Below, in pieces: positions 1 to 9,712 of a stretch of DNA of 64,000 nt; position 1 is the first letter of the stretch; each line of letters starts with the position of its first letter. This stretch comes from Nitrososphaerota archaeon. Lineage in GTDB: Archaea; Thermoproteota; Nitrososphaeria; Nitrososphaerales; CADDZS01. Both the position numbers and the translations under genes were made by a program. The notes beneath the pieces are model-generated. The model did not search any database. It saw only the letters and a list, made by a program, of their open reading frames with translations, and was not told the origin of the DNA. Location of the stretch: positions 58,409 to 122,408 of the forward strand of contig JAJPHP010000064.1 in the NCBI GenBank assembly GCA_021325255.1. Direction: 5' to 3'.

Positions 1-1048
1 AAAGGAAAAGATCAAGGTTGCGCTCATCGGAGTCGGCAACACTGCAAGCGTCGTTGTGCAGGCCCTAGAAGGCAGTCAACGAGGAAGGCTTGCCGGAGTC
101 TGGCACGCAAAGGTTGGAGGTTACTCGATCGATGATATCCAACTCGTCGCTGCGTTTGACATCGACAAAAACAAGGTGGGAAAGGATCTGGCGGAAGCGA
201 TTCATACCCCGCCTAATGTCACGCCAATCTTCGCGAAAGTCAAGAAGACCGGGATTGTGGTAAAACCAGGGATCGCAGAAGCGGACACGCCGGAGCGCCT
301 GAGGCAAGGCGACTCGGTCACTTCAACCAATTCTATTGTAGAGGATCTAAAGGACTCAAAAGCGGAGATTATTCTAAATCTTATACCCTCTGGAATGCAG
401 TCCACGTCCGTTAGGTACGCTATTGAGGCACTTAAGGCCGGTTGCAGCTTCGTCAACGCCACTCCATCAACGATCGCAACAGACCAGAAAATCGCTTTGA
501 AGTTTGGCAAATCGAAGTTGATTGTGGTCGGAGATGACCTGATGAGTCAATTCGGGGGCACCGCCTTTCACAAGGGGATACTCGATTTCGTGAACAGCCG
601 CGGGGTCAAGGTGGAGAAGAGCTACCAGCTTGATGTAGGCGGGGGAACCGAGACATTGAACACGATTTCCGAGGAAGTCAAACTGGCAAAGAGGGACATC
701 AAGTCAGAGGCAATAGCTGCCGAAGTCCCCTACAAATTCCAGACCGTTGCGGGAACAACGGACTACGTAGATTACATGGGCAACAACAGGACGAGCTACT
801 TCTGGATCTCGGCAAAATCATTCTTCGACTCTGATATCAAGATCGACATATACCTTCGGACAAACGACGGAGCGAACGCGGCAAACGTCCTGTTCGACGT
901 TGTGAGAGCCGTTGCGGACAGCAAGAGAAGGAGGCACGAATATGGCTCTCCCAGCCACATATGCGCGTACGGTTTCAAGAAACTGGCGCGTCCGGCTCTT
1001 CTGCGCAACGCTCACGAAGACTTCGACGCGCGCTACGGCACGCGTTAA
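1..1048 (+). CDS. ino1: Inositol-1-phosphate synthase, cut by left window edge
   Basis: Converts glucose-6-phosphate to L-myo-inositol-1-phosphate, the head-group precursor of archaeal inositol lipids. The frame is open from base 2 with no start codon, so the N-terminus lies outside the window; about 348 residues remain. The NAD-binding loop GVGNTASVV is at the very left, followed by NLIPSGMQ, GDDLMSQFGGT (family pattern GDDxKSQxGxT) and LDVGGGTETLN. The last 20 or so residues after AYGFKK are basic and do not resemble the usual end of the family, so a late frame change is possible. The enzyme that would use its product lies at 1765-2349. Confidence 0.9.
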   Translation, partial: KEKIKVALIGVGNTASVVVQALEGSQRGRLAGVWHAKVGGYSIDDIQLVAAFDIDKNKVGKDLAEAIHTPPNVTPIFAKVKKTGIVVKPGIAEADTPERLRQGDSVTSTNSIVEDLKDSKAEIILNLIPSGMQSTSVRYAIEALKAGCSFVNATPSTIATDQKIALKFGKSKLIVVGDDLMSQFGGTAFHKGILDFVNSRGVKVEKSYQLDVGGGTETLNTISEEVKLAKRDIKSEAIAAEVPYKFQTVAGTTDYVDYMGNNRTSYFWISAKSFFDSDIKIDIYLRTNDGANAANVLFDVVRAVADSKRRRHEYGSPSHICAYGFKKLARPALLRNAHEDFDARYGTR

Positions 1049-1224
1049 GTCGCGCTGAGATTGGATATCACGAAGTTCAGGAAGTACATGAGACATATCG
1101 TAGCCTTCTTTTGTCATCAGCAACCGGACTTGTTCCTCGATTTGCCGCTTGCTTGAAAGTTCTGCTTTGAGATGAGCTAACCCCCAAGTTTAAAGCCTAC
1201 TCAATACCGTCTTTTGACTTGGAC

Positions 1225-1503
1225 ATGACAAAGAAACGAAAGAGCCGCGGACGCGCAAAAGGCGGCAAGGGAAGTTCAGACACCATCCAATGTAGCAACT
1301 GTGGCAGGGAAGTTCCTAGAGACAAGGCAAAGAAAATGACCTCGAGAGTCAGCCTAGTCGAACCAACGCTCGCCCGAGAGCTTCGCGCGGCAGGTGCTTA
1401 TATAGCAGCACCCAAGACCATCCGATACTACTGCGTTTCGTGCGCTGTGCATTATGGACTCGTAAAGGTTAGGGCAAAGGACGAAAGGCGCATGTCCTAC
1501 TAG
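1225..1503 (+). CDS. rps26e: Small ribosomal subunit protein eS26
   Basis: A component of the 30S subunit near the mRNA exit channel. The 92-residue protein has a very basic N-terminus (KKRKSRGRAKGGKG) and two CxxC zinc pairs (CSNC and CVSC), the order typical of eS26. ATG at 1225 is preferred; a TTG two codons upstream would add two residues. Among archaea eS26 is a TACK-side protein, so this gene helps place the organism. It stands alone between two inositol-lipid genes. Confidence 0.92.
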   Translation: MTKKRKSRGRAKGGKGSSDTIQCSNCGREVPRDKAKKMTSRVSLVEPTLARELRAAGAYIAAPKTIRYYCVSCAVHYGLVKVRAKDERRMSY

Positions 1504-1764
1504 GATATGTCCTATCGTACTTTTTATCCTGCCCTTCCGTGAACTGTAAACACAGCAAGGATTTTTTCTCTCTTACTTTTTTTCCTTTCTCTCTTTCCTT
1601 GATTGAAGGATTGATGGGGAGAAAAAGGACGGAGAGCCGTGTTACCTTCTTTCTCTTTTTTCCGTATATCGCCTGCGCTTTCACTAGAATTAACGGTCAG
1701 CTTGAGAAGAGCATAAATCTATCTTGGAGTGCTTAAACTAAGAAGAAATGCAGATACAATCGCC

Positions 1765-2349
1765 CTAAATGGCCGGCGAGGAAATCAACTTTCTCAGAAT
1801 ATAGACGTACCTCTGGAAGAAAGTGACAACGGCGAGGACCAGCACAATGTAGACACCGTACGCTACATAGCCCGCGAGAGAGAAGATGATCAGTACGATC
1901 AACCTTTCTGCCCTTTCACCAATTCCTATGCCGGAAAGAGTTACGTTGAGGGCGTCTCCCTTTGCCCTTGCGTAGCTGACAAGCAGCGAAAAACCCAAGG
2001 TGAGGAGAATAATGACGCCTTCAGTATAGTGCGCGTAGATTATGCCAGAATAGATTGCAACTTCTGCTAGCCGATCAAGTGTGGAATCGTTAAAAGATCC
2101 AGCCTTCGATACCTTGTTCATCGCGCGAGCGACGCTGCCGTCCAATACATCCATCACTCCTGAGCAGATTATCGCAATGCCTGCCAAGTATGGCGCGGAT
2201 GGGCGTAGTCCGTAGAGAAAACCTGCGAGCAGTGCGAAGAAGAATCCAAAGAGAGTCCAAACGTCGGGAGGCAATCCTAGGGCGCCAAGACTTCTTCCGA
2301 TTGAGCTCATTACTGGCTCAATCGCCTTCCTTACTTTGTTCAGCACCAC
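1765..2349 (-). CDS. CDP-alcohol phosphatidyltransferase, probable archaetidylinositol-phosphate synthase
   Basis: Integral membrane enzyme that joins an alcohol phosphate to a CDP-activated lipid. The full family signature is visible: DVLDG, then AR, G eight residues later, then D and D at four-residue spacing (DGSVARAMNKVSKAG, D, D). About five or six hydrophobic segments follow. The gene opens with GTG GTG and spans 194 residues, the normal size. The nearby inositol-1-phosphate synthase suggests that inositol-phosphate is the substrate, giving archaetidylinositol phosphate; that specificity is inferred from context. Phosphatidylglycerophosphate-type synthases share the same motif. Confidence 0.82.
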   Translation of the reverse strand: MVLNKVRKAIEPVMSSIGRSLGALGLPPDVWTLFGFFFALLAGFLYGLRPSAPYLAGIAIICSGVMDVLDGSVARAMNKVSKAGSFNDSTLDRLAEVAIYSGIIYAHYTEGVIILLTLGFSLLVSYARAKGDALNVTLSGIGIGERAERLIVLIIFSLAGYVAYGVYIVLVLAVVTFFQRYVYILRKLISSPAI

Positions 2350-2540
2350 TTCACAAGTCTCTACCAGTCTGCCAAGGACGCAGTGGAGGAAGATGGTTGG
2401 TTGGTATGCTTTTATAGACTTGCGTCAATGCGATTCTACATACGCCATCCGGATAGCCCTAGTTGGAGTTAACAAGGATGAAGAACTAGGAAATTAAAGC
2501 ACATGTCATAAACAGCATGAGCGAATGAGAGGTTTTTACA

Positions 2541-2744
2541 TTGGGTAAGGTTGCGAAAGGAGTAAATTGCTCAGTGACGGACTGCAAGTCCGCTGCGGAA
2601 AGGTCCATAAGCCGTGACGCCGTGGCTGCGAGTGGCCTCAAAGTTTCTGGAGAGAGAAGAGTCTTCCTTTGCCACGAACATTACAAGGTATGGAAAAAAG
2701 CGACAAAGAAAGACAGAGAACTAGATCGCGTACGATTCAAATGA
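2541..2744 (+). CDS. Small Cys/His protein, unknown function
   Basis: A 67-residue basic protein that I cannot assign. It contains CSVTDCKSAAERSIS near the N-terminus and CHEHYKVWKKATKK near the C-terminus, so one C-x4-C pair and one C-x-x-H site could bind a metal such as zinc. The start is TTG. It is followed by 293 bases before ThrRS with no further gene seen. The compact Cys/His layout and basic tail suggest an RNA- or ribosome-associated role, but that is only inference. Confidence 0.65.
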   Translation: MGKVAKGVNCSVTDCKSAAERSISRDAVAASGLKVSGERRVFLCHEHYKVWKKATKKDRELDRVRFK

Positions 2745-3037
2745 GATGAAGAGAAGTAAATGGCCGCCTGACACTCTCTCCTTGCTTGAAACTGACTCCG
2801 CTAATTTGTCAGACAATCCTTTTCACTTCGTTCTCAGACGCAAATTTGTCTCCAGCCACATGGGATGCGGAACTGCTAGAGAGAAGGGGAGCTTAAGCGG
2901 AGATTTCGCATGAAAGTCTCAGTTCAGAGCAGACTCGAAAAGATGAAGCCAAATGTTTGGGGAGACCCCTTCCTCCCTTAGATTGAGAAGAATAGGTTAA
3001 ACAACAAGAACTACAAATGGTGGTTTGCAAACAGTTT

Positions 3038-4966
3038 ATGAGAATCCTTCAGCTTCACTGCGACGAAATAGAATACCAGCCCGTGAAGAAGGAAATACCA
3101 TCTGCCGAGGATGCCAGTAATGACAAGGTCGCGATTTCGGAAAGCATATTGCTTCTAATAAGCGTGGAAAAAGGAGACGAGGATCCCTCTGTCATAAAGC
3201 AGGTAGCTGCAGATGTTGAGAAGACGAGCCATCAATTGGGCTGCAACTCGTTTGTAGTCTACCCGTACGCTCACTTGAGTTCGAACCTTGCGTCACCGAC
3301 TGTTGCAAGAAGCGTTTTGACTTCGGTCGAGGAAAGCCTGGCGCGGCTAGGAAAGAAAGCTTACCACGTTCCCTTTGGATGGAACAAGGCCCTCACCATG
3401 AAGGTCAAGGGCCACCCTCTTGCCGAGCAGTCGAAGGAATATCATCCTGTTGCTATCGCTGCAGAAGTAGCATCGTCGCAAGTAACTGTTGAGACAAAGA
3501 GAAAGGGAGAGGAGAAGGAAGGAATAGTCTCAGCTGCCCTAAGGGCGGAAGATACGCTAAAGTCGCAGTGGCTCATTATCGACACCGAGGGGAACCTGAC
3601 GCCCGTATCGGAGTTCAATTTCTCTAGGCATCGTAACCTAGAGCGTCTGAAGAATTACGAGACTGCCAAGGTTCGCGCCGTCCAGCAAATTCCTCCCCAC
3701 GTCATGTTGATGAAGAAGCTCGGCATCTCGGATTACGAGCCAGCGTCCGACCCGGGTAACATAAGGTACTATCCAAAAGGGCGAATGATCAAGTCATTGC
3801 TTGAAAGATACGTCACCCAGCGGATCCAGGAGTACGGAGGAGTAGAAGTGGAAACCCCGATTATGTACGACCTCGAGCACCCGAGCCTCGCGAGTTACCT
3901 CAACAGGTTCCCTGCAAGGCAGTATCTGGTGAAATCAGACGAAAAGGAGTACTTTCTTAGGTTTGCCGCGTGCTTTGGGCAGTTTCTCATCGCAAAGGAC
4001 ATGCAGCTCACCTACAAGCAGCTCCCGCTGAAACTGTACGAACTAACCAGATACTCCTTCCGAAGAGAAAAGAGTGGAGAGCTCGTTGGTCTGCGCAGAT
4101 TGAGGGCGTTCACTATGCCCGACTGCCACGCGATTGTCAAAGACATGCAGCAGGCGAAGGAGGAGTTTCCAAAGCGCTTCAAGCTCTCTCAAAGCGTCCT
4201 TGAGGAAATCGGATTCTCGAGTGATGACTATGAACTTGCAATCAGGTTCACCGAAGATTTCTACAGGGAAAACAAAGAATTCATCGCATCCATAATCAAA
4301 CTGCATGGAAGGCCTGCGCTCGTAGAGATGTGGAAGGAACGTTTCTTCTACTTTGTTCTAAAATGGGAATTCAACTTTATCGACAACCTTGACAAAGCGT
4401 CCGCACTTTCAACAGATCAAATTGACATAGAGAATGCCCAGCGCTATGGCATAGCATACGTGGACGAATTGGGGAAGAAGCAGACCCCGCTTATCCTTCA
4501 TAACTCGCCCTCGGGTGCAATAGAAAGATGCATTTTCGGGCTGCTTGAAAAGGCGGCGCGCGAGCAAAAGGAGAACAAGACTCCAATGCTCCCGATCTGG
4601 CTTTGCCCCACCCAGGTACGTTTCATCCCGGTTTCTCAGAAATATCTAGAGCTGTCGGAATCAATCGCGTTAAAGACACAGAGGGAGGGCATCAGGGCTG
4701 ATGTCGATGACCGAGAGGAGAGCGTCGGCAAGAGGATCAGGGAGGCAGAAAGGGAGTGGGTGCCCTACGTCATCGTCGTCGGGGACAAAGAAGCCGCGGA
4801 CCAGGCCAAATTAACGGTCAGGGTTCGAGCAAAGGGCGCCAATGTCGAAATGAGTCAGGAGGACGTGATTGGCGAAGTAACAAGCCATGCGAAGGGAAAG
4901 CCGATATTGCCGTTACCTCTTCCCATGCTACTCTCCAGGAGGCCGTACTTTGAATCGATTACCTGA
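3038..4966 (+). CDS. thrS: Threonyl-tRNA synthetase, archaeal type
   Basis: Charges tRNA-Thr. The start MRILQLHCDEIEY matches archaeal enzymes, so ATG 3038 is chosen over the longer frame. Residues 1-140 form the archaeal D-aminoacyl-deacylase-like editing domain. The class II core follows, with RREKSGELVGLRRLRAFTMPDCHAI (motif 2 region, about residues 345-370) and HNSPSGAIERCIFG (motif 3). The anticodon-binding domain starts at PIWLCPTQVRFIPVS. At 642 residues the enzyme is full length, not split into separate editing and catalytic proteins as in some archaea. Confidence 0.95.
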   Translation: MRILQLHCDEIEYQPVKKEIPSAEDASNDKVAISESILLLISVEKGDEDPSVIKQVAADVEKTSHQLGCNSFVVYPYAHLSSNLASPTVARSVLTSVEESLARLGKKAYHVPFGWNKALTMKVKGHPLAEQSKEYHPVAIAAEVASSQVTVETKRKGEEKEGIVSAALRAEDTLKSQWLIIDTEGNLTPVSEFNFSRHRNLERLKNYETAKVRAVQQIPPHVMLMKKLGISDYEPASDPGNIRYYPKGRMIKSLLERYVTQRIQEYGGVEVETPIMYDLEHPSLASYLNRFPARQYLVKSDEKEYFLRFAACFGQFLIAKDMQLTYKQLPLKLYELTRYSFRREKSGELVGLRRLRAFTMPDCHAIVKDMQQAKEEFPKRFKLSQSVLEEIGFSSDDYELAIRFTEDFYRENKEFIASIIKLHGRPALVEMWKERFFYFVLKWEFNFIDNLDKASALSTDQIDIENAQRYGIAYVDELGKKQTPLILHNSPSGAIERCIFGLLEKAAREQKENKTPMLPIWLCPTQVRFIPVSQKYLELSESIALKTQREGIRADVDDREESVGKRIREAEREWVPYVIVVGDKEAADQAKLTVRVRAKGANVEMSQEDVIGEVTSHAKGKPILPLPLPMLLSRRPYFESIT

Positions 4967-5096
4967 GCCTCATGCTTAGAGTTGATCGAGTGAAAATGCA
5001 ATCGACCAGCCAGAAGCCACCGTCTGGTTCTTTTCCAGAACCAAACGGGTTCATCTTCCGATAACTTTAGGACAGGCAGGAATCTTTTCAAAATCC

Positions 5097-6086
5097 TTGA
5101 ACGAACCGAAAGAGGCTCTCGGTTGGGAGGGCAGAGAGGGAAGTCCTAATCTTGGGCAATCCCTATCATTACTCGTAGCGGGGCACGTGGTACTGGACCA
5201 GATAATCGATACTCCTGAGCAGCAGCTTCCGAGACAGGAGCTAGGGGGGCCAATTTCCTATTCGGCGCTCACACTTGGCAGTCTTGGCCATCGTTGCGAG
5301 GTCGTCACCAAGGTTGGATACGATTTCCCGAGCGTTTACGAAAAGTTCCTCCGGTTCGAGGCTGGCGTTGACGTTTCGGGTTCTGTTGTACCGGCATTCA
5401 AGACAACCTCGTTCAAAATAGACCGAACGTCCACACCGAGAAGGATGTGGCTCCTTGCTAGATGCAAGCCTCTGACAATGCAGGACTTTCTACCTTACAT
5501 TGCCCAAGCTGCTACAAGGCAGACGACTCTGATAATCAATCCGGTGGCCAATGAGATTTCGTTGTCACTGATGGAGCGTCTTTCGAAGGAGTTTGAACCC
5601 GTCCTGGTGGACTCTCAGGGATTCATTCGACAGATCCCTCGTGACAGACCAGGCGAGGTGCGGATCAAGAATGGGATTGATATCTCCTCGCTCTCAGGCG
5701 TGGACGTCCTAAAAGCAGATTCCAAAGAGCTGGCCGGATGGACCGGATCATCCGACAAGGAGAGATCGATCAGGCTCATCTCAAAATTTGTTGATGTTGT
5801 TCTTATGTCGTCAGGTTCCGGCGAAGTGGAGCTCTATGCCTCCGGCAAACTTGCACTTAGGGCAGAACCATTGCGGGTGGAGACAAATGACACGACTGGC
5901 GCAGGCGACATCCTCCTTGCATCATTTGCCTCAAAATTTGCAAGTAAGGCATCTTTAGAAGAGTCGCTCGCCTACTCTGTTGCGGCTGCCTCGCTTAGTG
6001 TTCGAACTAGGGGCGTGCGAAAGGGACTCTTGGACAGAGATGAAGTAGAAATGTCAGCTGGCCAGGTTCGAATTCAAAAGATGTAA
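5097..6086 (+). CDS. PfkB/ribokinase-family sugar kinase
   Basis: Phosphorylates a sugar, nucleoside or related alcohol; the substrate cannot be read from sequence. The N-terminal glycine motif is LGGPISYSALTLGSLG and the C-terminal catalytic motif is NDTTGAGD, whose Asp is the expected base. The protein has 329 residues and a TTG start, with about 25 extra residues before the first beta strand (LLVAGHVVLDQI). It follows ThrRS in the same direction after 130 bases. Given Ino1 at the left edge, an inositol or sugar kinase is possible, but nothing here proves it. Confidence 0.8.
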   Translation: MNEPKEALGWEGREGSPNLGQSLSLLVAGHVVLDQIIDTPEQQLPRQELGGPISYSALTLGSLGHRCEVVTKVGYDFPSVYEKFLRFEAGVDVSGSVVPAFKTTSFKIDRTSTPRRMWLLARCKPLTMQDFLPYIAQAATRQTTLIINPVANEISLSLMERLSKEFEPVLVDSQGFIRQIPRDRPGEVRIKNGIDISSLSGVDVLKADSKELAGWTGSSDKERSIRLISKFVDVVLMSSGSGEVELYASGKLALRAEPLRVETNDTTGAGDILLASFASKFASKASLEESLAYSVAAASLSVRTRGVRKGLLDRDEVEMSAGQVRIQKM

Positions 6087-6157
6087 GGACATTGCGCGAG
6101 CCGCAAGCATCTTAAAATTCGAGATCCAAAGATCACTCGTCCAATACCAACTTGCAG

Positions 6158-6634
6158 CTATGTCTCGCGCTTGAACTTCTCAGCCAAGTCTACAAACTTC
6201 CCGTGTTCTTCTACCGAAATTGAGGTCTTCACACTGACGCGCATTCCGAGAGACCTAAAAAATTGCAGGAGCTCGCCACCAGTGATTGTTGTAATCTTGC
6301 CATCTCTGATCAAGCTTGCGAGCTTTGCCACAATTATCGCCGTTTCCCTTGGGTATCCAGCTTCAGCCGAGGCAAGCACCTCGTCCCCCCTGTCAACAAG
6401 TGAACGCACGACTATCTCTCGGTCTGAAGGTGGCTTTGGCTTAGTGGACACAGAAGCTTTCTCCGCCTCCGCCTTTCTTTGGGCTAGAAGGGTACTGGTC
6501 ATCCTTTTCCGAAGTTCGACCATTCGTTTCGCTTGGAGCATTCTAAGGTCGGCATCCTCCGGCTCCGATTCTCGAGAGTCTTCTACGACTTCCTCCTCTG
6601 ATTGCTTAGCCTGGTCGTTGGTTGGAGATGACAT
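6158..6634 (-). CDS. PDCD5-like double-stranded-DNA-binding-domain protein
   Basis: Residues 28-60 (LRMLQAKRMVELRKRMTSTL and the following K/A/E-rich helix) and the region ending FFRSLGMRVSV resemble the long N-terminal helix and compact helical bundle of archaeal PDCD5/TFAR19 proteins. The protein is 158 residues, longer than the usual 110-120, because of an acidic 27-residue head and an added C-terminal segment (SVKTSISVEEHGKFVDLAEKF). It sits divergently upstream of the methyltransferase and ribosomal block. The exact role of archaeal PDCD5 is not settled. Confidence 0.6.
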   Translation of the reverse strand: MSSPTNDQAKQSEEEVVEDSRESEPEDADLRMLQAKRMVELRKRMTSTLLAQRKAEAEKASVSTKPKPPSDREIVVRSLVDRGDEVLASAEAGYPRETAIIVAKLASLIRDGKITTITGGELLQFFRSLGMRVSVKTSISVEEHGKFVDLAEKFKRET

Positions 6635-6856
6635 TGCTATTGTAGAACGCTCGCGCTGCTGGATGTACTACACGGTACGGTGCAAACTTTCTTTAAATGT
6701 TTAGAGTGGTATAGAGTAATGACTGCTACAAGGAACTAGGAAGAAAGATAACACATGGGGTCGATATTGGCGGTTTTCTCTTCTCCTCGATTAGAACTTT
6801 GAAAACAGCAGCGTAGAGGCGATACTTAGAAGGTGCAGAACCAGAAAAGACAACAA

Positions 6857-7672
6857 ATGTCAATTGCCATCCCCGACTCGCTGTTCCAAGATGAAAGCAC
6901 TCTTCGCGAAAAGACGCTGAAAGCATCGTTTATTGCGAGGGGTGCCGCGATTTTTGGCGTCGAGCGGATCTACATCTACAGGGACGCCTCGCGAAATTAT
7001 GATAGAGATTATGAGATCGCAAGGCGGATCCTTCAGTACGCGGAGACACCGCAGTACCTTCGCAAGATACTAATTCCGAAGAATCCAGACCTCGAATATG
7101 TGGGGATCATATCGCCACTGCGCACACCGCACCACGCCAAGTTCCAAGGACTTCATGAGGGTGATCTGAGGGAGGCTGCTCTAATATTTCAAAATGGCAA
7201 AATCGTCGCCGATGTCGGAGCAAAGGAGCTAGCAACCTACGAGGGTCGAGGTCAGCCAGGCGACCGCGTCACAGTGAGGATAGATTCAACAAAGCCGCTG
7301 CAAGTAAGCGCTTCACAAAGACCCGAAGGGTTTTACTGGGGTTATGAGGTCAGAAGGGCTCCGACGTTAGCGCGATTTCTTCGAAGTGCAAATTTCGAGC
7401 TGGTCATTCTCACCACTCGAAAAGGCGATTTGATAACTGAGAAATGGCCCGAAACACTTGCGAAAGTCAAGGAAGTTCTTAGGTTATGTATCTGCTTTGG
7501 ATCACCCGAAGCCGGAATCGATGCGATGCTCGCTCAGGACGGAGCAAAATTCTCCGATTTCTCAAAAGCATTGGTGCTCAATATGTTTCCAAATCAAAAC
7601 GTTGAGACCATAAGGCTCGATGAAGCGATTTTGGGAACTCTCTCTATTCTCAACACATTGAAGACGCTGTAA
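6857..7672 (+). CDS. SPOUT-type RNA methyltransferase (C9orf114/DUF171 family)
   Basis: Predicted SAM-dependent RNA methyltransferase. The start MSIAIPDSLF is favoured over a GTG eight codons upstream. FIARGAAIFGVERIYIYRD and the ends of lines such as KILIPKNPDLEYVGIISPLRTPHH are typical of this family. An OB-like insert lies between (residues 95-165), and FGSPEAGID near residue 217 is the knot region. Archaeal genomes often place this gene directly ahead of uL3, as here (52-base gap), which supports a link with rRNA modification. Confidence 0.85.
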   Translation: MSIAIPDSLFQDESTLREKTLKASFIARGAAIFGVERIYIYRDASRNYDRDYEIARRILQYAETPQYLRKILIPKNPDLEYVGIISPLRTPHHAKFQGLHEGDLREAALIFQNGKIVADVGAKELATYEGRGQPGDRVTVRIDSTKPLQVSASQRPEGFYWGYEVRRAPTLARFLRSANFELVILTTRKGDLITEKWPETLAKVKEVLRLCICFGSPEAGIDAMLAQDGAKFSDFSKALVLNMFPNQNVETIRLDEAILGTLSILNTLKTL

Positions 7673-7724
7673 ACACTTAAAAAGCAAAACTTGGACATTT
7701 GGGCAGTACGGCTGTTTTTCCTAA

Positions 7725-8798
7725 ATGGGTCACAGAAAGCATAGCTCGCCGAGGAGAGGTTCTCTTGCATTCGCCCCGCGAGCGAGACATCAGACACTGA
7801 TTCCTAGGGTTAGGAATTGGACGAGTAGAGGCATAGAAAAGCCGAGCCTAGCAGGCTTTCCTGCTTTCAAGGCGGCGATGGCCCAAGTCATCACTTTGGA
7901 TGATAGGGAAAAGACACCGAACTTTGGCAAGCCGTTGTTCAACCCGGTGACAATCCTTTCAGCGCCAGCAATTTCAGTCTATGGATTCCGGGGCTACTCG
8001 AAAGATCTGGGACGGCGCCACGTTGCGCAGGATGTTTACGCAGATAACCTAGACGATGTTGCAAGGCAGGCTATCTCACTGGGAAAGAAAGGCTCGAGGG
8101 GGAAGGGGGCCCGTGCTGTAGAATCGAGGCTTGCTGAACTAGAAAAAAACTTGGACAAAGTAAATTCGTTTACGGCTCTTGTGGGCGTAGTCCCGGATGT
8201 TACTGGTCTTCCGATCAAGCAAGCGCAGGTGCAGGAGATTGGTGTCAGCGGGGGCGACATCAAGGGCCAGTTTGAATATTTGAAATCAATTCTTGGGAAG
8301 ACTATCAGGGCGGCTGACCTACTCAAACCTGGAGCTTACGTCGACACTATCGGCGTGACTAAGGGCAAGGGGTTCGAAGGAGTCATTACGAGGTTTGGAG
8401 TGAAGCGCAAGCAGCACAAATCTCGTAAGACTGTGAGAGAAGTCGGTGTAATCAGCCCGTGGCACCCCGCGACTGTGATGTACACTGTCCCAAGAGCGGG
8501 CCAGATGGGATTTCACCAGAGGGTTACGCTGAACAACAAGGTTCTCGCTGTCGCGGATTCGCAGCAGATGCCGATTACGCCTAGCGGTGGCTTTCCTCAC
8601 TTTGGTGAAGTGAGGGGAGAGTACGTTTTACTGCGAGGTTCCGTTCCCGGCCCAATCAAGAGGCTCGTCGACATTAGGCTTCCACTTTATCCTCGGAGAC
8701 AAAAAGTTCAGCCTCCAAAGATCGTGGAACTTAACATTGGCGGCAAGGCGATTCCTCTGGCTTCGTCTGCTGGACCAGTAGCACAGCCCTCAAAGTAG
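7725..8798 (+). CDS. rpl3: Large ribosomal subunit protein uL3
   Basis: First gene of the ribosomal superoperon; uL3 contacts the peptidyl transferase centre. MGHRKHSSPRRGSLAFAPR is the standard archaeal start, and GVTKGKGFEGVITRFGVKR and PRAGQMGFHQRV are conserved uL3 blocks. The length is 357 residues, normal for archaea and eukaryotes. A short A/P/S tail follows the last conserved block. Confidence 0.97.
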   Translation: MGHRKHSSPRRGSLAFAPRARHQTLIPRVRNWTSRGIEKPSLAGFPAFKAAMAQVITLDDREKTPNFGKPLFNPVTILSAPAISVYGFRGYSKDLGRRHVAQDVYADNLDDVARQAISLGKKGSRGKGARAVESRLAELEKNLDKVNSFTALVGVVPDVTGLPIKQAQVQEIGVSGGDIKGQFEYLKSILGKTIRAADLLKPGAYVDTIGVTKGKGFEGVITRFGVKRKQHKSRKTVREVGVISPWHPATVMYTVPRAGQMGFHQRVTLNNKVLAVADSQQMPITPSGGFPHFGEVRGEYVLLRGSVPGPIKRLVDIRLPLYPRRQKVQPPKIVELNIGGKAIPLASSAGPVAQPSK

Positions 8799-8905
8799 TA
8801 TAGGAACCCCTGAACAAAGCTGAATCTAATCGAAGGAAAGAAATAGCGGCACATTATGATCCATCACTGTTTTTCTTTTGGAAATTTGGCTGGTGTCATT
8901 GAGAA

Positions 8906-9712
8906 TTGGCAGAACAACAAGTGAAAGTCTTGGATTTGGAGGGCAAGCTGGTCGAAGCTGTCAGCCTTCCGAGCGTGTTTAGAATGCCCGTTCGAGAGGA
9001 TGTGATAAACAAGGCATACGTTGCTCTAGACTCTCACAGAAAGAGCGTTCAAGGGAGAGATCCACTCGCTGGTGAGAGGACAACTGCCGAAACTAGCAAC
9101 CCTCCGACAGGAAGAGGCATTTCGAGAATCCCAAGGGTCAAGGGAGAACGATATTCAAAGTCTGGCATGGCTGGTGGGGTTGCAAGTACTGTACATGGTA
9201 GATTACCTCATCCTCCGAGATCTGAGAAGGTCATAAGAAAGGAAGTTAATCTCAAGGAAAAGCGACTCGCACTTGCTTGTGCGATTGCTGCGACTGCTCG
9301 CCCTGAACTCGTTTCAAAGAGGGGGCATCGCTATTCCGGCGAACTTCCGATTGTGGTCTCAAGCGAGATTGAAAAGGTTGCGAGCGTTAGGCAGTTGAGA
9401 GGAGCCCTTTCAGCACTTGGCATGTCTGAGGAGCTGAAGAGGATCAAGCGCGGATCGAGGAAGCTGAACTCTTCGGTTTCTCGCGTCAAAAAGGCAGGCG
9501 GAACGGGTCCGCTGCTTGTCGTTGCTGATAGTTCCAATTTGCGTAGCATTGCGAAATCATTTGCGGGGATTTCAATTGCAAAGAGTCCAGATCTCTCTGT
9601 ACTTGACCTAGCTCCAGGATCTGCTCCGGGCAGATTGACAATCTGGTCAAAGGACGCTCTGCAAGCACTTACAAAACAAGTAACGGAGATTGGTGAAAGA
9701 TATGCGGCCTGA
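8906..9712 (+). CDS. rpl4: Large ribosomal subunit protein uL4
   Basis: Lines the nascent-chain exit tunnel. It starts with TTG (LAEQQVKVLDLEG), and the tunnel loop SRIPRVKGERYSKSGMAGGVASTVHGR, given here as its ends SRIPRVKGER and GGVASTVHGR, is clear. The 268 residues match archaeal uL4. The 107-base gap after uL3 has no gene. The end overlaps the start of uL23 by 11 bases, suggesting translational coupling. Confidence 0.96.
   Translation: MAEQQVKVLDLEGKLVEAVSLPSVFRMPVREDVINKAYVALDSHRKSVQGRDPLAGERTTAETSNPPTGRGISRIPRVKGERYSKSGMAGGVASTVHGRLPHPPRSEKVIRKEVNLKEKRLALACAIAATARPELVSKRGHRYSGELPIVVSSEIEKVASVRQLRGALSALGMSEELKRIKRGSRKLNSSVSRVKKAGGTGPLLVVADSSNLRSIAKSFAGISIAKSPDLSVLDLAPGSAPGRLTIWSKDALQALTKQVTEIGERYAA

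Noticed and set aside
6171..6704. Long plus-strand frame opposite the PDCD5-like gene
   Set aside because: Serine-rich complement of a charged coding strand; the minus-strand frame has family similarity.
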